Shown here piece by piece: positions 26,945 to 36,247 of a stretch of DNA of 62,130 bases. The position numbers and the translations under genes were made by a program. Origin of the DNA: an uncultured Prevotella sp. (GTDB taxonomy: Bacteria; Bacteroidota; Bacteroidia; Bacteroidales; Bacteroidaceae). Below the pieces are notes generated by a model, which made no database searches, had not been told where the DNA came from, and saw only the letters and a program-made list of their open reading frames with translations. Position 1 is the stretch's first letter; the number at the start of each line of letters is the position of its first letter. Location of the stretch: contig CAKQDQ010000004.1 in NCBI GenBank assembly GCA_934229335.1, forward strand, positions 1 to 62,130, read 5' to 3'.

Positions 26945-28861
26945 CTATTTGTCCAACACCTGATATTTACTTACTTGCGACTTGTATTCCGGCACAATCT
27001 CCTTCATCTTCTTCACTATCGCCATGTCGTCGTGGGTGTATGAAATCTTGAGCAGTTCGTCCTCGTTCTTCTTCGCCTCCTCATAGTCATACTCGCGCAC
27101 CTTAGCCACCATGAGCTTGGGGTTGTTCGTCGGTATGGTGTTCTCCTTGGTAGAAAGCAGCTCCTCATACAGCTTCTCGCCCTCACGCAGTCCGGAGAAC
27201 TTTATCTCTATGTTCTTGGCTCCCGACAGCGATATCATGCGCTTCGCCAGGTCTACTATCTTCACCGGTTTGCCCATGTCGAAGACGAATATCTCGCCGC
27301 CCTTGCCCATCGTTCCTGCTTCGAGCACCAGCTTGCATGCCTCCGGTATGAGCAAGAAATAGCGGATGATGTCGGGATGCGTGACAGTCAGCGGACCGCC
27401 CTTGCGTATAAGTTTCTTGAAGATAGGAATCACCGAACCGTTTGAACCGAGCACATTGCCGAAGCGTGTGGTCACAAACTGCGTCACGCCCTTCACCCTG
27501 CCGTCCACGATAGCCTGGTTCAGCGACTGGCAGTATATCTCGCATATTCGCTTCGAGCAACCCATCACGTTCGTTGGGTTCACCGCCTTGTCTGTTGATA
27601 TCATCACAAACTTCTTCGTGCCGTATTTCACTGCAAGGTCGGCTATGATGCGGGTGCCGTTCACGTTGTTGCGCACCGCCATGGCAGGATTGTCCTCCAT
27701 CATCGGCACATGCTTGTATGCAGCGGCATGGAACACGTATTCCGGACGGTGCACCTCGAATATCTTCTCCATGAAAGGCTTGTCGGTGATGCTGCCCACG
27801 ATGGTCTGGTTCTTCACATCGGCAAACTGGTCCTTCATGATCAGTCTCACGTCGTGCATCGGCGTCTCCGCCTGGTCGATGAGCGTCATCTCCGCCGGCT
27901 TGTATATAGCCACCTGTTTCACCATCTCCGAACCGATGGAGCCTGTAGCACCGGTGATGAGCACCCTCTTGCCTTTGAGCATCTCTCCGATGGCGTTCAT
28001 GTCCACCTCTATCTTTTCGCGCGGAAGCAGGTCTTCAATCTCAATCTTGCGCAGCTGGTTGTAGGTCAGTTTCGATTTGCCGTCCCATTCCTCGGCGGCA
28101 GGCATCATCATTATCTTTATGCCGGCCTGCACAAACTCGTCCACCATCGCCTGGTTGTCGCGGAACTTCTCCGTCTTCAGAGGCGACACGAGCAGCACCT
28201 TCACGTGCAGGTGTCTCATCTGCTGGGCGATGCCCTTCTTGTTCAGAAACACCCTCTTGCCCATGATATACGCATTGCGCATATCCGGTCCGTCGCTGAT
28301 AAACGCTTGGAGCATGTATTTCTTCTCTCTCGTGGCCAGGATACTGTTGGCAAGGCTCACGCCGCCGCTCTTCGTACCGTATATCGCCACCGGCTGTGCC
28401 TTGTCTGCCATGAATCCGTCGAACATGGCGCGCACTATCATTCTCTCCACCCACATCAGCATGGCGGAGCAAATGAACATCATGAGATTGCCGCGCAGCG
28501 ACTGATGCATTATCACGCCGTCAATCTCAGCCTCGTTCATCGCGATGCTCACCAGATACGACAGGCAGGAACCGACAAACGCCGCCTTGCCCACCCGCTC
28601 AAGGTCGATGAGTGATGAATAGCGCAATATTCCGGTGTAGGTGTGGAACAGGCGGAAACACACGCCGAATATCAGCACGCAAATGAGATTGCCTGCCGTG
28701 AGCTGCCAGAAATTCTGTGCAAAACCGTCTCCTCCAAATTCCAGATAGCTGCCCACGTAGCTCGAGAAGAACACCGTGAGACAGTCTAAAAACAGTACAC
28801 ACCAATAGGGTAGCGCCCTACTTGAGAAATACCAGTCGGAAAATCTGCATAATACCTTCAT
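26945..28861 (-). CDS. CapD/PglF-type nucleotide-sugar 4,6-dehydratase
   Basis: 638-aa membrane-bound member of the FlaA1/WbpM/PglF/CapD family. Four N-terminal hydrophobic segments (residues 15-130) precede a first Rossmann-like domain and the catalytic SDR domain: TGATGSIGSEMVKQ near 300, HAAAYKHVPMMEDNP near 385, STDKAVNPTNVMGCSKR near 425. The long form makes UDP-4-keto-6-deoxy-GlcNAc at the inner membrane. The product is the substrate of PLP aminotransferases such as the one at 44573, suggesting a bacillosamine-type sugar. It has its own promoter at 28991-29022. Confidence 0.85.
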   Translation of the reverse strand: MKVLCRFSDWYFSSRALPYWCVLFLDCLTVFFSSYVGSYLEFGGDGFAQNFWQLTAGNLICVLIFGVCFRLFHTYTGILRYSSLIDLERVGKAAFVGSCLSYLVSIAMNEAEIDGVIMHQSLRGNLMMFICSAMLMWVERMIVRAMFDGFMADKAQPVAIYGTKSGGVSLANSILATREKKYMLQAFISDGPDMRNAYIMGKRVFLNKKGIAQQMRHLHVKVLLVSPLKTEKFRDNQAMVDEFVQAGIKIMMMPAAEEWDGKSKLTYNQLRKIEIEDLLPREKIEVDMNAIGEMLKGKRVLITGATGSIGSEMVKQVAIYKPAEMTLIDQAETPMHDVRLIMKDQFADVKNQTIVGSITDKPFMEKIFEVHRPEYVFHAAAYKHVPMMEDNPAMAVRNNVNGTRIIADLAVKYGTKKFVMISTDKAVNPTNVMGCSKRICEIYCQSLNQAIVDGRVKGVTQFVTTRFGNVLGSNGSVIPIFKKLIRKGGPLTVTHPDIIRYFLLIPEACKLVLEAGTMGKGGEIFVFDMGKPVKIVDLAKRMISLSGAKNIEIKFSGLREGEKLYEELLSTKENTIPTNNPKLMVAKVREYDYEEAKKNEDELLKISYTHDDMAIVKKMKEIVPEYKSQVSKYQVLDK

Positions 28862-28990
28862 AAACCTATTTGTTCCTTAATAAATAAAGTGGCTTGAAAC
28901 TTACTTTGTTAATCAGCAATAATGTTGTTCCTTAGAGGTGTTGGAACTCAAATTCAACAAACAATAATCGCCATTACTATACCTTTTATG

Positions 28991-29022
28991 CAAAGGTACT
29001 CATCTTTTTCGTATTGCAACAA
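28991..29022 (-). promoter_or_regulatory. Promoter of the dehydratase gene
   Basis: On the minus strand TTGT (29022-29019), a 20-base spacer and TACCTTTG (28998-28991) give an excellent Bacteroidetes promoter. The leader to the ATG at 28861 would be about 120 bases. This gene therefore need not depend on read-through from the capsule genes far upstream. Confidence 0.65.
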
Positions 29023-29110
29023 TTTTGCTGACACTTTTTTTTCAGAAGCCTCATGATTTCTTGATTTTTGATAGACTTCAATGAAATTTATGATACCCCC
29101 CCCACAGAAT

Positions 29111-29331
29111 CGGTCATTATGTTTTGTTCGAATTTCGCTTTTTTTAGAAGCGAGTGGATTTAGTTTGTCTTTCAATCCACCCCCGGTCATTATGTCTTGT
29201 TCGGATTTTGCCTTTTTAGAAGCGAATGGATTTAGTTTGTCTTTCAATCCACCCCGGTCATTATGGCTTGTTTGGATTATGCTTTTTTAGAAGAGTGGAT
29301 TATGTTTGTTTTTCAACCTCCAATCGGTCAT
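29111..29331. repeat. 72-bp tandem repeat, three units
   Basis: Units begin with CGGTCAT at 29111, 29184, 29255 and (start only) 29325, with periods of 73, 71 and 70. Each contains TGGATT ... AATCCA, an inverted repeat with a 13-base loop. The flank at 29096-29103 is a C8 run. The minus strand can be read as a repetitive peptide, but unit lengths are not multiples of three, so this is not a coding repeat. Confidence 0.75.
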
Positions 29332-29396
29332 AGTTTTTTTTCTTTGCAAATAGCCGGCTCACAACCCTTTTCAGGTATACCAATTTATCAAAAAAT

Positions 29397-29480
29397 GGGC
29401 AACGTGCTTGCCCCAGTTGGGTAACGTGCTTGCCCCGGTTGGGTAACGTGCTTGCCCCTCTTGGGCACGAATGGTGCCTT
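29397..29480. repeat. 22-bp tandem hairpin repeat, locus 2
   Basis: Units start at 29397, 29419, 29441 and 29463, again with an exact 22-base period. The first three carry GGGYAACGTGCTTGCCC as at 4194-4255. The fourth reads GGGCAC-GAAT-GGTGCC, a different sequence that still forms the hairpin. The array abuts the truncated 3' end of the helicase remnant. Confidence 0.8.
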
Positions 29481-30082
29481 CAAGCGTGCCCAAAGCATTC
29501 AATCTTCTTTTGATCTTCACAACTTGGATTGAGCGACACATAGTCGAAGGCCGAAAGATAGCCATCCTTAATGAATTTAGCAATGGAGTGGGAGCAAAGC
29601 AGATCATCAAACAAGTCGGTAAATCCCTTTCTGTTCAATCTGCATGGTGTAGCTGTCACTCCGAGTTTCTTTGCTTCGGGATAGGCATTCATCACCTCTG
29701 CATAGGTTTTCGCCACTGCATGATGTGCCTCGTCAATAACTATCCATGAAGGCTTGTCCTCCAACTCCTGATAGTGACGAGTCAGCCATTGAATAGAACA
29801 AACTCTGATAGCACTTGGCATTCCACTTAACGATTCTCTTTCAACATTAAGTGAAGCTTTAAGCGTTTCCTCAATCTGTGATACCAACTCTCTACGATGA
29901 GCGATAATCCATACACACGAATTCTTCACTCTTCGTTCCTCGTTCTTTACGACACTGACAAGCACGTGCGTTTTTCAAGTGCCTGTAGGCATCTGGACCA
30001 TGACAGATTGACGAGTCTTGAACGCCTCTTCAATCCGTTGCACCATGTCGAGTTGATAATCGTAAAGTTGTATTTGATTCAT
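29480..30082 (-). pseudogene. DEAD/DEAH helicase remnant with nonsense in Walker A
   Basis: From the ATG at 30082 the frame reads MNQIQLYDYQLDMVQRIEEA to MPTGT, then TGA (29977-29975) where Gly of the GKT motif belongs. It then continues KTHVLVSVVKNEER. Downstream are the superfamily 2 motifs IAHRRELVSQIEE, VIDEAHHA and VTATPCRLNRKG. Only about 200 of an expected 500 or more residues remain before the 22-bp repeat array. Dead by both a stop in the ATP site and loss of the second RecA domain. Related full-length helicases are common in Bacteroidota mobile DNA. Confidence 0.85.
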
Positions 30083-30150
30083 GTTGATAATTACCTCCTA
30101 ATTCATTGCGTCAAATAAGATGTTTTTCTTTTTACCGCTATACATCGAGT

Positions 30151-31407
30151 TTAGAATGGCAATTCCGAACTTGGTATGCCATAGTCCTTACAACTCTCCA
30201 TGTCGCTGATTCCTTTCCATGCTTCATGCAGATATGTGTTCACGTCTTTTGGCAATTTCCCTTCTTTTGCTATTCCTTCAAACAATTTGATGATTGCATC
30301 CAAAGTATACTCCGGACTGTATACATCATCAAAATATTCCCAGTGCCTGTCTATAACAAAGTGACGGCACATGGATTTTGTAAGTTGCATGAACATCAAT
30401 GCTGCCGTCTGATATTCCTCGTCAGCAAGCAACTTCTGAATAATATCCATCTCGTCAAACATCAACGACGAAATCGTATCACAATCCCAATCAACATTCT
30501 TGAAGTTGAAGATACGCTCTTCATAGTCCTTGTTGAGTGGAATGATTGATTGAGCCTCTTTCTCTGCTTCCAGAATCTGACGTTCTTTCTCCTTTCGTCT
30601 CAGCTCTTTCTCTCTTGCTGCACAAGCTTCCTCCTCATTCATCTCACGCTCGATATGCAGTGGCTCACCTGTGATTTTTTCACTTGGTGCCAATTCCAGA
30701 AGCTTCTTCTGAACTCCCTTGAAGTCATCAAATCGAGACAGATGGGTATTGATATAATTGAACACGTACTCACGCTTTTCCTCATTGTTCCATACAGCCA
30801 CGCTGTCTACCAACGCGACAAAGCTTGCATGGATTAGCTTCCCGATGCGCAGCTTGTATTCTCTGATATACTCTTCCATATCACCACGCATCAGCAACAG
30901 CTCAAGGTTTTTGCACAATTCTATAGCGATAGCATATGCTGCATCTGGTCTGCCTTTTGCCAACACTACAGGTACAGACTTCTTCTCCCAACGCTCCAAC
31001 AGTCGCAACATATACATGAAATCATCCCGGTCCTCCGGCATGAATGTCACCACTTGCTGAAAATACTTACTATATGCTGCCTCCAAATCCACATACAAGC
31101 CCTTGGGAACAAAGTCTATCTTCGGACGTTCCATACACTTGCGCCGTTTCCTCGCCTCCGCTGCCACCAGAGACTTTTCCTCCTGAGCAATGCGTTGTTC
31201 TTCTTCCTTCCGAAAAGCACTCAATATCTCCTGGAACTCCTCTGTCTCCATAGTTTCAGCACACATGTGCTTTTCTATTAACGTGGAAATGTACTTCTTC
31301 CACACCCTCCAATTGCTTTCATCTACGCAATCAGGGCAGGGAAGACCTCTTCTCAATCTATCTTCAAACAGGTCGAAGTTCCAGTTGTATGGTTTATTGT
31401 TGTTCAT
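30151..31407 (-). CDS. Unknown 418-aa protein (complete copy)
   Basis: No family recognised. Soluble, largely helical. A CPDC pair near residue 23 with Cys48 could bind a metal. A highly charged coiled-coil lies near 255-290 (EEEACAAREKELRRKEKERQ), followed by a compact C-terminal domain. The first 160 residues are closely repeated in a broken copy at 35723-36223, so the NTPase gene between them is bracketed by direct repeats of about 480 bp. It may be a partner of the NTPase or an unrelated gene used as the integration site. Confidence 0.65.
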   Translation of the reverse strand: MNNNKPYNWNFDLFEDRLRRGLPCPDCVDESNWRVWKKYISTLIEKHMCAETMETEEFQEILSAFRKEEEQRIAQEEKSLVAAEARKRRKCMERPKIDFVPKGLYVDLEAAYSKYFQQVVTFMPEDRDDFMYMLRLLERWEKKSVPVVLAKGRPDAAYAIAIELCKNLELLLMRGDMEEYIREYKLRIGKLIHASFVALVDSVAVWNNEEKREYVFNYINTHLSRFDDFKGVQKKLLELAPSEKITGEPLHIEREMNEEEACAAREKELRRKEKERQILEAEKEAQSIIPLNKDYEERIFNFKNVDWDCDTISSLMFDEMDIIQKLLADEEYQTAALMFMQLTKSMCRHFVIDRHWEYFDDVYSPEYTLDAIIKLFEGIAKEGKLPKDVNTYLHEAWKGISDMESCKDYGIPSSELPF

Positions 31408-31491
31408 TCTTATCTTTTGCTATCTTTATTACTGCAAACCATTTACAAGTTGAGAATTATTGTAGAACATTCCAAAAGGGTAATATTATAC

Positions 31492-34400
31492 TCACACTTC
31501 ATGTTCACAAATAAATCGCATAGACTCTTTTACCGACATAGGCTTCGCACCAACAACTTGCGGCTCGTATGTACAACGTAATTCGCCAATAAAATAGTTC
31601 AGGGAACTGTATTTGGAATCTGATTTCACTAATTCTTCAAGAGCTGACACAACTTGAGAGAACTGATCTATGCTTTGACTTGCCATATTAAGTAATGTAT
31701 TCTGCAAACGAGAATACCAAGTGTTAAATGAGTCAGGTAAATCCCATGTCAACCGTAAAAGTTCAAGTATGTTTTCTAAGTACTTTGTATCTGTATACCC
31801 AAACGAAGGTACATCACAAGCTTCCCATAAAGCCTTGTAATCTTCTCTTGTCGCAGTCACACATTCTTCTAAGGCTTGACCATCGCCCAATCTGACGAGG
31901 TATCTTATTGCTTCCGCTTTTTGTCCCTCATCGTAAACAGAATCGTTCCTTTTAATAGCTTCTATTGCCCATTCTTTATTTCTATCATCTTTGATTGCTT
32001 TAGAAATGATATACAATTGAACGTCTGTTGGCAGAGAGTCATAATTATTCATTAATAACGACAGACCTTCTATCTCGTTGGTGCGGCAGAAAAGGTCAGC
32101 GAGATTGATGGGGTATTTTACATTCATAATATGACGTAGGACATCTTTATAAGACTCCTTTACGGAATAATATGCAGCACTTCGAACCAACAAAGTCAAT
32201 GTGTCATAAACGATATTTTCCGTATCCTGCTTTAAAAGATTGACTATTTCAATCTTTACCGACTCAAAACCGCATTTTTGTACTGCATATGTTATGTAAT
32301 CCGAATGTTCCTTATCCATAGAAAGGCCATAATCTAATTCTGCATATGGTATCAGACGCAGAATAAATTCCTCTGGCATATCAAATCTGTATTTGACTAA
32401 GATGTTAGAACAGATTCTACATCCCGCATAATCTGGACGAAAGCGTTTTGAAGACAGAAGGTTGCAAACAGATTCCTGAAGGACTTTTATCTGTTTCTCA
32501 GAAAGCGTATCATCATTATGAAATGTGTTTATAATGAACAACGCATAATGGCATTTTGACTTCAAACTATCCGATATTGCCTTTTTATCATATTCGTCTG
32601 AATTATCCAGACAATAGGGGGAAAGATATTGCCATAAGTATTCATTTATTTGTTCTTCCTCATCATCTTTTAATTGTAATCTCAACTCTTTCCTATTTGT
32701 GACAGCATATTTGTCCAAAATACTTGAGATGTACCGGTTGAATCTCTTTCTATCAAAAGCAATCTCTTTATCATGTCTATGCATACTCTCATAATCCAGA
32801 GGCTTTGGCATACTCGCCAGATAATGAGCATATTTGGATTTTATAAGAGATTCTATTTCGGCACATAGCTCTTTTGAAGGGGCATTTCTTAAATAGAAGA
32901 TAGTTATCCTATAATATTCGTCATCACCCCATTCTTCTGCTAATGATGTTATGTCACCTGGGGTTAAACGAATAAAGAGTTTAGCTTGGAGTTGCATATA
33001 GTCATTGTACGAACCTGAGGTCTTGTGAACCATACGCAGTTCTTCAAATATTGTGCGAATCTCATCAATGTCACAATGTGTTGACATAAAACCACTAAAA
33101 GCACTAAATATCTTTTTACCATCTTGTCCGTAAAAGAAGGAATGTCGATTATCGTAAACTTTCAGCCATGCATTATCAACAAAATCTTTCAGATTTGGAT
33201 GTTCAATTATAAGTTTTTCTGTATTCACTATCAATTGCGATAAAACTTTAATGGCTTCATCATCATGATAATTATAGTGCGCCTTGTCTGCGATTGTAGG
33301 GTAATATTGCCAAAGCTTGCTTAGACTGTCATATTGGGACACATTCCCCAATGCAATGACAACATTGTCTCTACTTACAGAAACTCTGGCAGAGTCACTT
33401 TCTCTTGAAAAATCATGAATTTCAGAGTCGTTCTTGATTGAAAAGTCAACGAACTCATCAAATGAATTTGAGACAACGATCAATTTATAGATTGATTTCT
33501 TTAAAAGGATATGTTTTATTGATGACGTTAGCTCTATCAATCTCTTGATATCATCTGAATTTGCAAATATTTCATTGCTAAATGGTATGTAGGGTGCTTC
33601 ATACCATCTGCCGTCATTATCTCCGAACTCTTCTAATCGTTTGTAAGCTGAAGCCTTGAAAACCGCTTTTAAACCATTTCTGCTTATAATGTCAGGAGAG
33701 ATAAACCAGAAAATGAATGACAACAAATAAAGATATGCTCCTAATTCGGTTTCATTATCATACTCTTGTAAGAAGAAAGCTAATGAGTCTTTATTTAAAC
33801 AGAAAGCAGCAAGTTTCCGGTCAAAAGACCATCCGCAGTCTGGACTACTGGATATGCGTTTATCCTTGTATTCCAATAATACTTTCTTAAAAACCTTATA
33901 GCAAAAAGAAGAATCCAAACAATTTGTATCTATATTTAGCAACGCTTCCGCATGATTATCATAAGTCCAACCGAGCAGATAATCTTTTTTAGAGCCATTT
34001 GACATTACAGACAATAGCAATTCAAACGCATCAAGCCATTCTGGTTTAATACGATTGATGCCATTGTTTCGATAACTGATTAAATCAAGAACAACATCAA
34101 CATTAAGCATTGAAAGATATTTTGCGACATAATACAATTGAAAGGCATTCTTTTCGAACCGATAATATCCTCTGTCGTCTCTATGAAATAATGTATAACC
34201 AAGGCAACATCTCATATCGTCTTCTGAGATGTTCATGTCTGCAATGTCTTCTATAGACAATTCTTTCTTTTCTGTAAATTGCATCACTAAGGCAATGCGT
34301 TGGAGAAGTTTTGTTCCTCTTAGTCTTACATCTACCACAGAACCCAACTTTCGTTCATTGTCAGCAGTAAAACTTCTATTGATAAAGAATTCATAAATAG

Positions 34401-35664
34401 AAAGTCTGTCATTGGGAATTTTATTGTGCTTGCGATAGTAATCAAGCAATCCGTTTAGGTAGAAAGGCACATAGACTAAAGAATACAGATTATTCTCTTC
34501 TATTTGACGCAAAAAAGCCTCTTGGTGGTCTATTCCGCTTTGTTTAATTATACTTTTAACGTCGTCAAAACGTAAATCCTCAAGATATAATCGTTGGAAA
34601 TCAGTTAAGACTTTTTCATTTGCGATGAAGTTTCTTCTACATGTGATGACTATACGCAATTCCGGATATTTGCGTTGTAAGGTTGTTATCTCAATCAAGA
34701 ATTTCTCACGTAGTTCCTCACTGCTGATTTCATCATAACCGTCTATTATATAAACGATATGATTTGATTGCCAGAAATGTGGAATAATTAATTCATGCTT
34801 ATGGTTAAACATTTTAGCTTCAAAAAAGAAAGGAAACACATCCGATTCATCTTCTTTTAGAAGAGAATATAACTTTCTTGCTTCATATGTTTTCCCTGCT
34901 TGTCCTGCTGCTATGAGTAACCATTGTTTGCTTTCAAAACCTTTGGCTTTACCAGTTACATATTCCTCTAATGTATATTCTTTATATTTATCTGGATTTA
35001 TGAAACGTTCTACAAGATAAGAATCATCCTTATTGGAATAAGCACTGATCTTTCTGGAATAGTATTGTTCGCCATCCTTAAAAAACAATATGTCTTTACT
35101 TTTTTCAATGGCATTGCAAAATTCGTCTACACCATAATAGTTTTCACCCAACCAGCTCTGAATACGCATATCGAGTTCTATGACCCGTTCATGATCTAAT
35201 GATTTCAAATCGGCACATAGGGTTCTGAAATCCACAGCGTCTGTAGCACCGTCAAATTTGAATTCCTCATCTTTATATGAATGAACTGTCTTGTTAGCTT
35301 TGTCGGAAATTATAAAGAACCTAAGCTTATAATGTTTAAGCATTGAATTCTCTTTACACGACTTTAATGTGTCATCTAACTTTTTTTTCGTATGTTTGCT
35401 CGTTACTTGGACACAAACCTTATTGGTCAGATCTATAAGGTCTATTCCAGCGGCATTGCTCATATGTCTTTTGCCGTTGAAATTTTCCAACTTATAACCA
35501 TAAACAGAGTTCATCAGCATCAACACAAGATTCTCACATGCCACATTGATGTCATTTGTTCCCTGTGAATTGCTGATTCCTATATAATGGGATAAGCAAG
35601 AGAGCATCTTTTCAATATGCTCTACACAATTTATGTATGATGCTGACTTTTTCATATACATTGT
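31492..35664 (-). CDS. SMEK-NACHT/STAND-like NTPase, putative defence protein
   Basis: About 1390 aa from the ATG at 35664; a frame extends to a TTG at 35712 but the ATG fits the domain start. The N-terminal ~170 residues look like a SMEK domain with a restriction-like core (AGIDLIDLTNKVCVQVTSK near 70-85). A NACHT-type P-loop follows: Walker A AAGQAGKT near 254 and Walker B VYIIDGYDEIS near 302, with ITCRRNF sensor. The remaining ~900 residues are helical, repeat-like, and probably the sensing part. This is the effector-NTPase-sensor order of Avs/STAND antiphage proteins. AT-rich relative to the capsule genes, and flanked by direct repeats. Confidence 0.7.
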   Translation of the reverse strand, partial: TMYMKKSASYINCVEHIEKMLSCLSHYIGISNSQGTNDINVACENLVLMLMNSVYGYKLENFNGKRHMSNAAGIDLIDLTNKVCVQVTSKHTKKKLDDTLKSCKENSMLKHYKLRFFIISDKANKTVHSYKDEEFKFDGATDAVDFRTLCADLKSLDHERVIELDMRIQSWLGENYYGVDEFCNAIEKSKDILFFKDGEQYYSRKISAYSNKDDSYLVERFINPDKYKEYTLEEYVTGKAKGFESKQWLLIAAGQAGKTYEARKLYSLLKEDESDVFPFFFEAKMFNHKHELIIPHFWQSNHIVYIIDGYDEISSEELREKFLIEITTLQRKYPELRIVITCRRNFIANEKVLTDFQRLYLEDLRFDDVKSIIKQSGIDHQEAFLRQIEENNLYSLVYVPFYLNGLLDYYRKHNKIPNDRLSIYEFFINRSFTADNERKLGSVVDVRLRGTKLLQRIALVMQFTEKKELSIEDIADMNISEDDMRCCLGYTLFHRDDRGYYRFEKNAFQLYYVAKYLSMLNVDVVLDLISYRNNGINRIKPEWLDAFELLLSVMSNGSKKDYLLGWTYDNHAEALLNIDTNCLDSSFCYKVFKKVLLEYKDKRISSSPDCGWSFDRKLAAFCLNKDSLAFFLQEYDNETELGAYLYLLSFIFWFISPDIISRNGLKAVFKASAYKRLEEFGDNDGRWYEAPYIPFSNEIFANSDDIKRLIELTSSIKHILLKKSIYKLIVVSNSFDEFVDFSIKNDSEIHDFSRESDSARVSVSRDNVVIALGNVSQYDSLSKLWQYYPTIADKAHYNYHDDEAIKVLSQLIVNTEKLIIEHPNLKDFVDNAWLKVYDNRHSFFYGQDGKKIFSAFSGFMSTHCDIDEIRTIFEELRMVHKTSGSYNDYMQLQAKLFIRLTPGDITSLAEEWGDDEYYRITIFYLRNAPSKELCAEIESLIKSKYAHYLASMPKPLDYESMHRHDKEIAFDRKRFNRYISSILDKYAVTNRKELRLQLKDDEEEQINEYLWQYLSPYCLDNSDEYDKKAISDSLKSKCHYALFIINTFHNDDTLSEKQIKVLQESVCNLLSSKRFRPDYAGCRICSNILVKYRFDMPEEFILRLIPYAELDYGLSMDKEHSDYITYAVQKCGFESVKIEIVNLLKQDTENIVYDTLTLLVRSAAYYSVKESYKDVLRHIMNVKYPINLADLFCRTNEIEGLSLLMNNYDSLPTDVQLYIISKAIKDDRNKEWAIEAIKRNDSVYDEGQKAEAIRYLVRLGDGQALEECVTATREDYKALWEACDVPSFGYTDTKYLENILELLRLTWDLPDSFNTWYSRLQNTLLNMASQSIDQFSQVVSALEELVKSDSKYSSLNYFIGELRCTYEPQVVGAKPMSVKESMRFICEHEV

Positions 35665-35722
35665 TAGTTGTTTCTCTTCGATATTATAGTTGTTGCCCTT
35701 TTGTTTTGCCAAATTTTGACAT

Positions 35723-36223
35723 CAAGGTTTTTGCACAGTTCTATAGCGATAGCATATGCTGCATCTGGTCTGCCTTTTGCCAACACTGCAGGTACAGACT
35801 TCTTTTCCCAACGCTCCAACAGTCGCAACATATACATGAAATCATCCCGGTTCTCCGGCATGAATGTCACCACCTGCTGAAAATACTTACTGTATACTTC
35901 CTCCAAGTTCACATACAAGCCTTTAGGAACGAAATCTATCTTCGGACGTTCCATACACTTGCGCCGTTCCCAAGCCTCCGCTGCAACCTGAGACTTCTCC
36001 TCCAGAGCAATGCGTTGTGCTTCTTCCTTTTGAAAAGCACTCAATATCTTCTGAAACTCCTCCATCTCCATAGTTTCAGCACACATATGCTTTTCTATCA
36101 ACGTGGAAACGTACTTCTTCCATACCCTCCAATTGCTTTCATCTACGCAATCAGGGCAGGGAAGACCTCTTCTCCATTTGTCTTCAAACATGTGTTCCAG
36201 TTGTATGTTTTCTTTTCTGGCAT
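35723..36223 (-). pseudogene. Broken 5' copy of the 418-aa gene
   Basis: From the ATG at 36223 the protein starts like the intact copy (YNWN), loses frame after a four-base length difference near 36190, then matches residues 13-165 of the 418-aa protein at high identity (GLPCPDCVDESNWRVWKKY). At base 35723 homology stops abruptly, at ELCKNL, and the leader of the NTPase gene begins. Broken at both ends. With 30151-31407 it forms direct repeats that could recombine to delete the NTPase and leave one 418-aa gene. Confidence 0.8.
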
Positions 36224-36247
36224 ATTCTTAATTCGTCAAAATCATGT

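Noticed and set aside
27710..28615. Long plus-strand open frame of 301 codons
   Set aside because: It lies entirely antisense to the dehydratase gene, has a histidine/leucine-rich composition typical of a reversed GC-rich gene, and matches nothing recognisable.
28954..29247. Minus-strand frame encoding a repetitive peptide across the 72-bp repeats
   Set aside because: Unit lengths of 73, 71 and 70 bases change frame between units and nothing family-like is encoded; the DNA repeat explains it.
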